Shown here: one piece after another, positions 10,206 through 20,696 of the stretch
How positions within the stretch are numbered: the stretch's first letter is position 1
How the letters are laid out: every line of letters begins with the position of its first letter
Origin: Caenorhabditis remanei
Taxonomy: Eukaryota > Nematoda > Chromadorea > Rhabditida > Rhabditidae
Assembly (NCBI RefSeq): GCF_010183535.1
Contig: NC_071332.1
Span: forward strand, 18,972,001-19,036,000
DNA: 64,000 nucleotides
Direction of reading: 5' to 3'
Program-made: the position numbers and the translations under genes
The notes under the pieces: generated by a model
Told to the model about the DNA's origin: nothing
Seen by the model: only the letters and a program-made list of their open reading frames with translations
The model's database searches: none

Positions 10206-11585
10206 TTAATTTTTGTAGATTTTAAAAGATTCCGAACCGAATCGATTCAAAACATGAAAAAACAAATTTGAATTTGGAATTGAGTAAACTTCTGGAGAGG
10301 CAGTTGGCTGAAGATTCAGAACTCTCTTCACTTCTTCCGTATCGTATCTCGTCTGATTTACTATTTGGATACGTTCCAGGTTGATCGATTTGGATACACT
10401 CTGAAATTCAATTATATGAAGTTTGTCAGAAAATATAAAAATTACATCGCAAAGGTTGACGATATCTGTCAAAGAAATAGAGTCAAAATACGCTTCAATA
10501 GTTGAAAAATGAAGAAAATGTTCCATCGGTGGCAATCCGTCTCCAAATACACGCAATTCGAGATGTTTCGCCTGTTTCCATTGATCCATTTCGGAAATTT
10601 CGTTGATATAGTTTTGTTCAAATCCTTGGGAAATACTCATTAGTTCGAGTGTTCCCGGTTTCAAACACCGTAAAACGTTCATCAAGTCCTTTGGTTCTTC
10701 AGCGAAAATCGTGCAGTTCTCCACGTGAATTTTACGATACAATGAATTGAGTAGCTTGATTACGGCATCAGTATACAAAAAAGCGCCTTCAAACCAGAAA
10801 CGAGAATTGGTATAAAACGTGAAATTTTTCAGACGAAGTTTCGGATTTCTCAGTAAAGGTTCCAATACTCCGAGTACACGTGTTTTAATCACTTCCAATG
10901 GAAGACGGGACAAAACATCACATTCCCATTCAACGATAAGTGCACCATCCACAATGACGTCTGGGCAACCAAACACTGTATTATCGAACTCGATGTGAGT
11001 ACAAGGAGGCGCCTGCTGATCTATAATGGCTCGAAGTCGATATGAAACGTTGCGAAGATTCAAACTGAAAACTAAAACGTTTAAAAGTTTTCCCTTCATA
11101 ATTCGCTCACTATGATTGGATATCACATCTATCAATAATTTCAGAGATCACATCTTCTGGGAAATCGGAGAATGTTACACGAGTAAATGACTGTCCATTT
11201 TCAAAGCGTTTGAACCAATAATCATGATCTTCCTTATCGATTTCATGATTTTTGAATGCTTCAGACAAATCATCGATTGACTTTTCAGCAGATTTTCTAT
11301 TGATGACATCAGTAAGAATGCATCCACGAATGTCTGGTATTGGGAGATCTCTGAAAATTAAAAAAAATATATATTTAATTCAGAACTATTTTCTTACCTA
11401 TCTTTTTCTTTGGAATATTGTTTGAACCAATACTTATAGTCTTTAAATGCAATCGCTCCTTTTCCCATTATTTCACACATTTTCTCATAACTTTCGTATG
11501 ATTTTTTGGCTCCTCTCCATTGATAATTGTCATAGAGAATAAGTGCACGAAGATCGATTGGAGACTCCGGAGGCGGTCGATCCAT
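10206..11585 (-). CDS. FBXA protein: HTH - HTH - F-box - FTH, intact
   Basis: Exons 11398-11585 (HTH 1, MDRPPPESPIDLRAL), 11111-11350 (HTH 2 plus F-box start FSDFPEDVISEIIDRCDI), 10446-11064 (SLNLRNVSYRLRAIIDQ, then FTH core with LLRNPKLRLKNF, RCLKPGTLELM and MDQWKQAKHLEL) and 10206-10400 (FTH end, IPNSNLFFHV). The sum is exactly 414 codons (413 aa). Two introns are themselves open in frame, so an unspliced reading exists across the FTH part, but the conserved GT-AG sites argue for splicing. The upstream DNA carries the cluster's shared element at about 11638-11665. No lesions seen. Confidence 0.8.
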
Positions 11586-11637
11586 TTTATGAAATTTTCT
11601 GTAAAAAGTTAATTTGTGAAATTCGAATCACAGCTGT

Positions 11638-11668
11638 CAGAAAGTAATAGAAGCGAGCGGTACGCAGC
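11638..11668 (-). promoter_or_regulatory. Shared 5' element of the left FBXA cluster
   Basis: agaaagtaatagaagcgagc followed by ggtacgcag occurs about 55-80 bp upstream of the ATG at 11585. Near-identical copies lie at about the same distance upstream of the starts at 9293, 13005, 17015 and 19512. It may be a promoter or leader element; common ancestry of the duplicates is an equally good explanation for its conservation. Confidence 0.35.
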
Positions 11669-11795
11669 AGAAATGACAAAGTAAAAAGAATAAAACAAAA
11701 TCAACTTTATCAGAAAGAACAACAAAAAACAGAAACTTAACAAAACAATTTCAATAACGTCGAAATCCGTCATGTACCGTCTGAAATTGTCCTAA

Positions 11796-12487
11796 TTATT
11801 GTCTCCAACGCGACTCAGTCATCTTCCTCCAACCCACAGTGTCTTGAGCAGGAAGATTATTATTATAGCCGATTGTATTCAATTCGATTTGTCGATCCAA
11901 AATTTTCGCTTTCATATTCGCTGAAAATCCCAAAAATTGTTTCAACGGCACGAGATCCTCTTTCGTTTTGTACAGTTTCAGAGCATGGGAAAGCAGATTT
12001 TCTAGCTCGTATTTTCCAGCCAATTCGAGTTTTTTATTCGCATCAAAATCAGTAGAAATTATGAAATATTCCACGTGATATTTAGCGGCTGGCAGCAAGA
12101 ATCGATCGGCAAGTTCGAGAAGTTTCTCGGCGTTTTGCTCTGAACGAAAGGAATTTTTCAGTTTAAAAAATTTATGTTTAGTACCTGTCGGCTTGATTGG
12201 ATACGGATGAACAAGACTTAGAAGTGTGACAAAGTCTTCGAATTTAACGTCGTGAATCGGGATTTCCTGCATCGATTTTTCTTTAAAATCTCCGTTGAAA
12301 AGAGTGTTGAAATAGTCGGAATGACATGAGAGAAGCTGGAAAATAATGTAATTTGATTTGAAAAAATAATCGAATTTACCGTTTTATTAGCATGCAATTT
12401 CTTTCCCTGGACGACAAGAATCGCATCCGTTTTGTCCGTTTGAGCAAATACCGATTCGTAGATATTGATTGCAGGAGTTACTGACAT
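11796..12487 (-). CDS. BTB-domain protein (BTB plus short BACK-like region)
   Basis: Three exons: 12380-12487 (MSVTPAINIYESVFAQTD, ILVVQGKKLHANK), 12185-12335 (LLSCHSDYFNTLFNGDF, IHDVKFEDFVTLLSL) and 11796-12139 (EQNAEKLLELADRFLLPAAK and a helical tail). They sum to exactly 201 codons (200 aa). The fold is a BTB/POZ domain followed by the first helices of a BACK region; there is no MATH domain in front, unlike the nematode BATH family. By family knowledge such proteins recruit CUL-3. The first two exons are closely similar to those of the three BTB/FBXA fusions nearby, so this gene represents the unfused donor type. Confidence 0.75.
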
Positions 12488-12801
12488 TTTCTCTGCAAAA
12501 TATTTATAAATTTTGAAACGGAAACACGGAATTCAAGTTTAAAACTCGTTTTTGCTGAAAATTTTTCTCGATGAGCAATCGCGGTGTTTGCGTACTTTAA
12601 AAACTACAGTACTATAAACACCATATTTTCGGCAATTTTCAATTGCTAGTCTGAAAACCGCAACAAATTGCTTTAAAAGTAGTAAGTGGTACAGTAAATT
12701 TCAATTTTTTCAAATTTCTGAGAGACCACATAAAGAAGCGAACCGGATCTCTGTAAATATACATTTTATCTGGCAAAATGTATTCCAACAGTCACAAACC
12801 C
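12488..12801. other. Intergenic with dispersed repeat
   Basis: No gene. Around 12580-12615 the sequence gcggtgtttgcgtactttaa plus aaactacagtac matches a dispersed motif that also appears upstream of genes in the right-hand array (ctacggtagtttttaaagta). Confidence 0.45.
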
Positions 12802-13005
12802 TCAGTTTCTAAACAAAAAGATGGCTTCTTCATAGTATTTATTAAACCATAACTCGTACTCTTCATAAGAAATCGTTATTTTTCCTAATAATTCGCACAA
12901 TTTCTCATAATTTTCATATGATTTTCCAGCAGTTTTCATTCGATAATTGTCATAGAGAATGAGTGCACGAATATCGATTGGAGAATCCGGAGGTGGTCGA
13001 TTCAT
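12802..13005 (-). pseudogene. Orphan FBXA first exon (HTH 1 only)
   Basis: ATG at 13005 opens an intact HTH 1 (MNRPPPDSPIDIRALILYDN ... ISYEEYELWFNKYYEEA) ending FLFRN and a stop. The shared upstream element lies at about 13057-13085. No HTH 2, F-box or FTH exon follows; the BTB gene starting at 12487 comes next. It could be expressed as a 67-residue HTH peptide, but it is most simply a leftover exon whose partners were lost when the BTB gene moved in. Confidence 0.6.
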
Positions 13006-13227
13006 TTTATGAAAATTTATGTAAAAAGTTAATCTGTGAAGTTCGAATTACAGGTTTCAGAAAGTAATAGAAGCGAGCGAAACGCGGCAGGAATATCTAT
13101 TTAAAGAGAACGAACCAAAATCAACTTTATCAGAATTTTAACAAAAAACAGAGGCTTAACAGTAAATTTTAAAACATAATGCCTAGAAACAACAACATAA
13201 GTTTTATAATATCAAAAAATCCACAAA

Positions 13228-15115
13228 TCAATACATTCTAAAATTAGCTTTAAAGATTTCAATGCTAGATGTGGAAAGGCGAAAGACAAGATTGGGATAC
13301 AGTTCTGATTTAAGACGCGGGGCTGAAGAATGATTATATTGAAGGCGCAGTGCGTTCTTGACAGCTTCCTGATCATATCTTACAACTGTTACTCTACAGT
13401 ACTCGAAATTTGCCGAATTGGAAAGCACCTGTGAATGAAATACTTATAAATGCTTTCCGATTCTATTTAACTAACACTTGTCAAATTCATCACGTCTTCC
13501 ATCGAAAGCGATTTAATATTGATTAAAAACCTGTCGAAATGGAAGAAATGCTCGATCGATGTGTCTAGAAGTTTCCCGCTCAAAAAAATTTCAGCATTTC
13601 TCCATTGTTCCGTTTCAACCAATTCATGAATAGTCGAGAGCTCTTCGTCGTCTTCGTTTTCGAACACCAACAGAGATTTGAGTGTTCCAGGTTTGACACA
13701 TTTCACCACAGTAATGATATCCTTGTCCGTCAGAAAATGAATGTGAAATTCTTTCACGTGGATTTTATGACTCAAAGAGTTGAGAAGATCGCGAAACATT
13801 TGATTGTTTTTATTATGCGTATCATCGGAAAATACAAGTTGAACATAGTCCAATTGAAGTTTAGGATTTTTCAGCAATATTTCCAAATAGTTGAACGCCA
13901 CTTTCTGGTAATCGTTGTCCTTAAACTTGTAGAAATGATCAGGGAAATCTGAAGGAGGGTCCACGTCGTTAAGATCAGTAAAAATCACTGGCACTTCATT
14001 GTTCAGATTCAAGGAGATCTGGTTTTCTTCACATTCGACTATGATATGTGTAATTGGTGGTTTTGTGTGATCGACAATGCTTCGGAGGCTATGTGACACG
14101 TTTCGGAGTTGAAAACTGAAAAATTAAGAAAATTATATCATCAATTGGAATATATGAATGCTTACTATGACGTCAAATCACACGTTCCCGCGATTTCAGA
14201 GATCACATCTTCTGGCAAATTAGAGAATGTAACTTGACTGAATAAGTGTCCATTTTTGAATCGTTTGTACCAATAACCATGATCTTCCTTATCGATTTTA
14301 TGATTTTTGAATACATCACACAAGTCATTCATTGATTTTTGAGCAGTTTTTCCATTGATGACATCTGATAGAATGCAACAACGAATGTCTGGAATCGGGA
14401 GATCATCTCTGAAGATAAATAATTGTAAACATCATCCACAAACATGATTTCTTACCTTTCTTTTTGTTTATAAAACATTTGGAACCAATATTTATATTCT
14501 TCATATGAAATCGCTTCTTTTCCCATTGCTTTACACAGCTTTTCATATTTTTTATACGATGTTTCAGCGGATTCCCACAGACGAAGATTATAGAGAACGA
14601 ATGCAGATAGATCGATTGGAGAATCCATGAATTTGCATTTGTCAGCAATTCGAATCTTGTTCATTTTTTCCATTTTGCACATTTTCATAAATAGTTCCAA
14701 CGAATACTTGGCAGATGGAATGAGGAATCGTTCGGCAAGTTCCAGAAGTTTCTCGGCGTTTTCTTCTGGAAAAATGAGTTTTTTTGGTTTAATAATTTTA
14801 ATATTATACCTGTCGGCTTGATGGGACATGGATAAAGAAGACTTAAAGTCGCTGCGAAATCTTCGAATTTGACATCTTTGATTGGGATTTCCTGCATCGA
14901 TTTTTCTTTAAATTCTCCATTGAAAAGCGTCTTAAAGTACTCGGAATGGAATGAGAGAACCTGAAAATAGTGCAACATTTCATTTTTTAAATCGAAATGA
15001 AACGTACCGCTTTATTAACATGCAACTTCTTTCCCTCCACCACCAGAATTGCATCAGTTTTGTCCGATTTAGCAAATGTCGACTCGTAGATACTCATTGC
15101 TGGAGTCACAAACAT
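13228..15115 (-). CDS. BTB/FBXA fusion: BTB - BACK start - HTH - HTH - F-box - FTH
   Basis: Six exons: 15008-15115 and 14810-14960 (BTB: MFVTPAMSIYEST, LSFHSEYFKTLFNGEF), 14456-14765 (BACK helices EENAEKLLELAERFLIPSAK, then directly MDSPIDLSAFVLYN and HTH 1), 14166-14408 (HTH 2 and F-box start, SNLPEDVISEIAGTCDL), 13476-14115 (F-box end QLRNVSHSLRSIVD and FTH core) and 13228-13428 (FTH end). All introns are GT-AG and the exons sum to exactly 551 codons (550 aa). The BTB-to-HTH join lies inside one exon, so it does not depend on a splicing guess. Known biology: BTB binds CUL-3, F-box binds SKR/CUL-1. Having both in one protein is unusual. The internal ATG at the join (about 14627-14629) is an alternative start, but the paralogue at 25262 has AAG there. 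Confidence 0.75.
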
Positions 15116-15634
15116 TTTTCGCTGAAAAAATGATTGAATCCATGTTTTCTGTGAATTCTCCTATCAACACGTGTAATTTTCGTAAAATAAATGCACACAA
15201 ATATACTCAACGCGGAAAGAACGCATTATATTGATAAAGTCAATAACAAAAAAACAAAACAGTTCTATTGTACTCACTCCTGAAATATTGTACTCAAAAA
15301 CAGGTTTCTATGAGCCTTTCCTTGAAGTACTTACAGTTTTCATACAAATTCAAGATTTTTGCCTCCGAAAAACTGATTTTTCAGACAGTTTTCTTGAAAA
15401 TTCTATTTTTGAATTATTCGGTTTTTTCGGTACGAAATTTTCAAAAAAATAAGTTTTTCGAAAATTGTTCGGAAAAGTTTTTCGCACAGCCCTGGTTCCG
15501 GCGCCGAGTAGGTAATTGTCGACAAGAAATAATAATTTTAAGAAGCGAAGCAAACGCTTGAGAACATAACGACAAAAAACAATCGAATACATTTCACAGC
15601 AACAAAATATCAATAAACCAAACATCAGTTACAT
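15116..15634. other. Intergenic, part of a segmental duplication
   Basis: No gene. About 15425-15634 is a copy of about 20485-20696, including cgcacagccctggttccggc and the gaagcgaagcaaacgc piece; a third, shorter copy is at about 22860-22990. Confidence 0.55.
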
Positions 15635-17015
15635 TTAAATATCAGCTATTTCAATAGAATTTGGGTAAAGATAGAATAAAAGATTTGGAAAGAGTTCTGA
15701 GAAACAGCCCTGATGAAGACGTAGCGCGTTCATGACAGCTTCCTGATCGTATCTTTTAACTTTTACTCGACAGCTCTCAAAATTGGGCGAATTGGAAAGA
15801 GCCTGAAAATCAATAATTTAGAAGTACTTTCAGATTTCATTCAACTGACGTGTGACAGATTCAGTACGTCTTCAATCGACAACGACACAATATTGATATA
15901 AAACTCGTCGAAATGGAAGAAGTGTTCGATCGATGTGTCTAGAAGATTCTCGTACGAGAACAACTTAGCTTGTTTCCATTGTTCCATCTCGACCAATTCA
16001 TCAATATTCGACAGCTCTCCGCCTTTGCACCCGAACACTATCAATCGTTCGAGTATTCCAGGTTTCATACATTTTACCACAGTAGTGATATCTTCGTACT
16101 TTGGAACAGAAAGGAAAAAGTGTTCCACGTGGATTTTATGGCTCAATGAGGTGAGAAGATCACGAAAGATTGGAAAGCTTTTCTTTGAGATATCATTGCG
16201 AATTTCAACTTGAAGAAAGTTCAATTGAAGTTTCGGATTTTTCAGTAACATCTCCAAATAGTTGAATGCCATCTTAGTGTAGTCATCGTCCTCAAACTTG
16301 TACAAATGTTTAAAATATACTTTAGAAAGATCCACACTTTTACGATCAGTAAAATATACTAATATTTGATTGTTTAGCTTGAAAGATACGTGGTTTCCTC
16401 CACATTCTACTATGATATGTGTAATTGGTGGTTTTGTGTGATCGACAATGCTTCGAAGGCCATGTGACACGTTTCGGAGTTGAAAACTGAAAAAAATTGA
16501 TAACTATTTCCATTAATTGGATTTTATAATTGCTTACAATGACACCAAATCACATTTCTCCACAATTTCAGTGATCAAATCTTCCGGCAAATTGGAAAAT
16601 GTAACTTGATTGAATAAGTCACCGTTTTCAAATCTTTTGAACCAATAGTCATGATCTTCTTTATCGATTTTATGGTCTTTGAATGTTTTACACAAGTTAT
16701 CGATTGATTTTTCTGCAGTTTTTCCATTGATGACATCAGAAAGGATGCATCCACGAATGTCTGGTTTTGGGAGATCATCTCTAAAAGAAAAGTGAAATAT
16801 CTCACCCCACAAAACAAGTTTTCTTACCTTTCTCTTTGTTTGGAATACTTTTTGAACCAATATTTATATTCTTCATATGAAATCGCTTCTTTTCCCATTG
16901 CTTCACACAGCTTTTCATAGTTTTTATATGAAGTTCCAGCGGATTTCATTTGATAATTGTCATAGAGAATAAGTGCACGAAGATCGATTGGAGAATCCGG
17001 AGGTGGTCGATTCAT
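15635..17015 (-). CDS. FBXA protein: HTH - HTH - F-box - FTH, intact
   Basis: Exons 16828-17015 (HTH 1, MNRPPPDSPIDLRALILYDN), 16538-16780 (HTH 2, PKPDIRGCILSDVINGKTA, then FSNLPEDLITEIVEKCDL), 15850-16486 (QLRNVSHGLRSIVDH, FTH core with LLKNPKLQLNFLQ and KCMKPGILERL) and 15635-15802 (FTH end, ALSNSPNFESCRVKV). The sum is 412 codons (411 aa). The donor of intron 3 is GTCAGT, shared by three paralogues, which supports its use. Near-identical twin at 20697-22076; the HTH 2/F-box exons of the pair look almost unchanged, whereas the FTH exon has accumulated replacements. Confidence 0.8.
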
Positions 17016-17246
17016 TTTATGAAATGTTCTGTAAAAAATTAATTTGTTAATTTCAAATCACAGGTGCCAGAAAGTAATAGAAGCGAGTGGAACGCAACAG
17101 AAATATCTATTTAAAGATAAAAAAAACTAAACTATATTTATTAGAAATGATAACGAAAAACAAAAGTTTAACAAAAGATGTTAGAACATAATGCCAAGAA
17201 ACAACAATATAAGTTTTATAGAAACAAAAAATCAACAGATGAAACA

Positions 17247-19512
17247 TCAGTGGGGATCTGAATAGTCAATGTTTCGAATCAAGAACTCTGATATGTAAAA
17301 TTGAATGACAAGATTTGGATAGAGTTCTGACAAATTGTTCTGGTCAAGACGAAGCGCATTCTTGACAGCTTCCTGATCGTATTTTTTAACTTTTATTTGA
17401 CAGATCTTGAAATCTGAATTATTGGAGAGAGCCTGAAAATCAATAATTTAGATTTACTTTCAGATTGTATTCAACTGACGTGTGCCAGATTCAGTGCGTC
17501 TTCAATCGAAAGCGAGATAATATTGATATAAAACTCGTTGAAATGGAAGAAGTGTTCGATCGATGTGTCTAGAAGTTGTACGATATCAAGGAATTTAGCT
17601 TGTTTCCATTGTTTCATCTCCACCAATTTATCAATACTCGGGAGTTCTTCTTCGTCTTCGGGGTATCCGCCCACCGTCAAATCTACGAGTGTTCCCGGTT
17701 TAATACATTTCAGCATAGTAATGATATCCTCGTCATTTTCAAAACTAATGGCAAAATCTTTCACGTGGATTTTATGACTCAATGAGCTGAGAAGATCGCG
17801 AAACATTTGATTGCTTTTGTTATGCTTGTTCTTGGAAAATCCAACTTCAAAATGGTTCAATTGAAGTTTCGGATTTTTCAGCACCATCTCCAAATTGTAG
17901 AATGCCACTTTCTGGTAATCGTTGTCCTTAAACTTGTAGAAATGATCAGGGAAATCACAAGGAGGGTCCACGCCGTTAAGATCAGTAAAAATCACTGGCA
18001 CTTCATTGTTCAGATTCAAGGAGATCTGGTTTTCTTCACATTCGAATGCGATAAGTACGAGTGGTGGTTTTGAGTAATCGAGAATGCTTCGGAAGCCATG
18101 TGACACTCTTCGGAGTTGAAGACTGAAAAAATTAAGATAATTATATCATCAATTGGAATATATGAATGCTTACTATGACGTCAAATCACACGTTCCCGCG
18201 ATTTCAGAGATCACATCTTCCGGCAAATTAGAGAATGTAACTTGACTGAATAAGTGTCCGTTTTTGAATCGTTTGTACCAATAACCATGATCTTCCTTAT
18301 CGATTTTATGATTTTTGAATACATCACACAAGTCATTCATTGATTTTTGAGCAGTTTTCCCATTGATGCCATCTGATAGAATGCATCCACGAATGTCTGG
18401 AATCGGGAGATCATCTCTGAAGATACATAATTGTAAAAATCATCCACAAAACATGATTTCTTACCTTTCTTTTTGTTTGTAATACACTTGGAACCAATAT
18501 TTATATTCTTCATATGAAATCGCTTCTTTTCCCATTGCTTTACACAGCTTTTCATATTTTTTATACGATGTTTCAGCGGATTCCCACAGACGAAGATTAT
18601 AGAGAACGAATGCAGATAGATCGATTGGAGAATCCATGAATTTGCATTTGTCAGCAATTCGAATCTTGTTCATTTTTTCCATTTTGCACATTTTCATAAA
18701 TAGTTCCAACGAATACTTGGCAGATGGAATGAGGAATCGATCGGCAAGTTCCAGAAGTTTCTCGGCGTTTTCTTCTGGAAAAATGAGTTTTTTTCCAGTT
18801 TAATAAATTTAATTTTGTACCCGTCGGCTTGATCGGATATGGATAAAGAAGACTTAAAGTCGCTGCGAAATCTTCGAAATAGACATCTTTAATTGGGATT
18901 TCTTGCATCGATTTTTCCTTGAATTCCCCATCGAAAAGCGTCTTGAAATAGTCGGAATGGAATGACAGAACCTGAAAATAGTATAATGTTTAGGCGCTAA
19001 GTTAGTTGGGGGGGGGGGGGGGGGCCACTCAAATTTTCGAAATTTTAGGCAATTTTTTTGACTGAAGGTGTGTGGCTGGAGGCGTGGGAGAGGCACTTTT
19101 TGCTACCGAACCTTTCTCTTAGGCTAGTTAGGTTTCTTAGAAATTCGGAAAAAAAAATTGACAAAAACTATTAATTTGTCAATTTTTGTCGTTTTTGTCA
19201 CTTTTTTCCGAATTTTTAAGAAACCTAAGCCTAAGAGAATGGTGAAAAATGGTCCCCCACAAGAATCACACAGATTTTGTAAACTTTGTTCATCTTTCAG
19301 CACACTGATTCGGAGTCCCCACAAAAATTGTTTTTGAGTGCCCCCCCCCCCCCCCCAACTAACTTAGCGCCAATATTTATTTGTTAACTCGAAACAAAAC
19401 TAACCGCTTTATTAACATGCAACTTCTTTCCCTCAACAATCAGAATTGCATCAGTTTTGTCCGATTTAGCAAATGTCGACTCGTAAATACTCATTACTGG
19501 AGTTTCAGACAT
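17247..19512 (-). CDS. BTB/FBXA fusion (second copy), intact
   Basis: Same six-exon plan as the gene at 13228-15115: 19405-19512 and 18821-18971 (BTB; MSETPVMSIYEST), 18465-18774 (BACK helices plus HTH 1, one continuous exon), 18174-18416 (HTH 2 and F-box start), 17480-18122 (F-box end QLRRVSHGFRSILDY and FTH core with VLKNPKLQLNHF and KCIKPGTLVDL) and 17247-17432 (FTH end). Total exactly 547 codons (546 aa). The HTH exons are almost identical to the first copy, while the FTH exon differs at many residues. The intron between the BTB exons is enlarged by a 379-bp inverted-repeat element. No stop or frameshift seen. Confidence 0.75.
18993..19371. mobile_element. Foldback/MITE element with G-run and C-run ends
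   Basis: Ends are ggcgctaagttagttgg plus a long G run (from 18993), and a long C run plus ccaactaacttagcgcc (to 19371). Inside is a second nested palindrome (about 19125-19235) around aggtttcttagaaattcgg and its complement. It sits in the first intron of the BTB/FBXA fusion, so splicing probably removes it. A decayed relative of its right part lies at about 62790-62880. No clear target-site duplication was found. Confidence 0.75.
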
Positions 19513-19700
19513 TTTTCTCTGAAATAATGATTGAATTTTCCAAAAAAAAAGGAGATTGTAGTCGCGTTACAGGTCTCAGAAAGTAATAGAAGCGGATAGA
19601 ACGCAAAAGAAGCAACAAAAATCAAACAAAAAACTTTCTTTTTTTTCAAAATACAACAAGAAAACCAACAGAAATTAAGAAATTTCATAAACAATTTTAG

Positions 19701-20336
19701 TTAATCGTAGCCAACAAGAGTAAAATAATAACTCAAAAGGTCTAACTTTGCCTTATCAGATAAAAGATTGTAGACAGCGTGTCTTTTGATTCCTTTGAAC
19801 TGACTACATGAAGTGAATTGCCTGATTCCATAATACATCAGATCCTGGAGTTTGTATTTGTCACCGATTCGAATCTTGTCCATTTTATCCTTACTGCTTG
19901 TTTTCACGTATAGTTCCAATGTATATTTGACTGATGGAATAAGAAATCGATCAGCAATTTCCAGAAGTCGCTCCACGTTTTCATCTGGAAAAATGGGGGT
20001 TTTCCAGTTTTGACATCATGATTTTATACCTGTCGGCTTGATTGGAGATGGATAAAGAAGACTCAAAGTCGCTGCGAAATCTTCGAATTTGACATCTCTG
20101 ATTGGGATTTCTGGCATCGATTTTTCTTTGAATTCTCCATTGAACAGAGTGTTGAAGTAGTCGGAATGGAATGAGAGAACCTGAAAATCGAACTTTTTAA
20201 ATTTAGATTTTAAATGAAACTAACCGCTTTGCTAAGTAACATGCAATTTCTTTCCCTCAACCACCAGAATTGCATCAGTTTTGTCCGATTTAGCAAATGT
20301 TGACTCGTAGATACTCATTGCTGGAGTTTCCGACAT
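19701..20336 (-). pseudogene. BTB gene with frameshifting insertion in exon 1
   Basis: Exons: 20225-20336 (MSETPAMSIYEST, ILVVEGKKLHV), 20030-20180 (LSFHSDYFNTLFNGEF) and 19701-19984 (DENVERLLEIADRFLIPSVK and a helical tail ending TLVGYD). Exon 1 is 112 nt where five relatives have 108: four extra bases create HV-T-stop and break the frame. If a GTTACT donor 16 bases earlier were used, the frame would be restored (177 codons) at the cost of the residues VNKA, which lie in a core BTB helix. It is therefore either a very young pseudogene or a rescued splice variant. The tail after DKYKLQD is the unfused version of the sequence at the BTB/FBXA joins. Confidence 0.6.
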
Positions 20337-20696
20337 TTTTCGCTGAAAAATTATTGAATCCATGTTTTCTGTGAATTCTCCAACTATCAACAAGTGCAAA
20401 TTTTCGTCAATTAAACACAAATATACTTAAAGCGGATAGAACACATTATATTGATGAATTCAATAACAAATACAAAACAATTTTTTTTCGGTACGAAATT
20501 TTCAAAAAAATATGTTTTTCGAAAATTGTTCGAAAAAGTTTTTCGCACAGCCCTGGTTCCGGCGCCGAGTAGGTAATTGCCAACAAGAAATAATAATTTT
20601 AAGAAGCGAAGCAAACGCTTTGAGAACATAATGTCAAAGAACAATCGAGTACATTTTATAGCAACAAAATATCAATAAATTAAACATTAGTTACAT
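20337..20696. other. Intergenic, duplicated flank
   Basis: No gene. From about 20485 it is colinear with the 3' flank of the gene at 15635-17015, about 5.06 kb away. 20420-20460 resembles 15205-15240 (gaacgcattatattgat). Confidence 0.5.
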
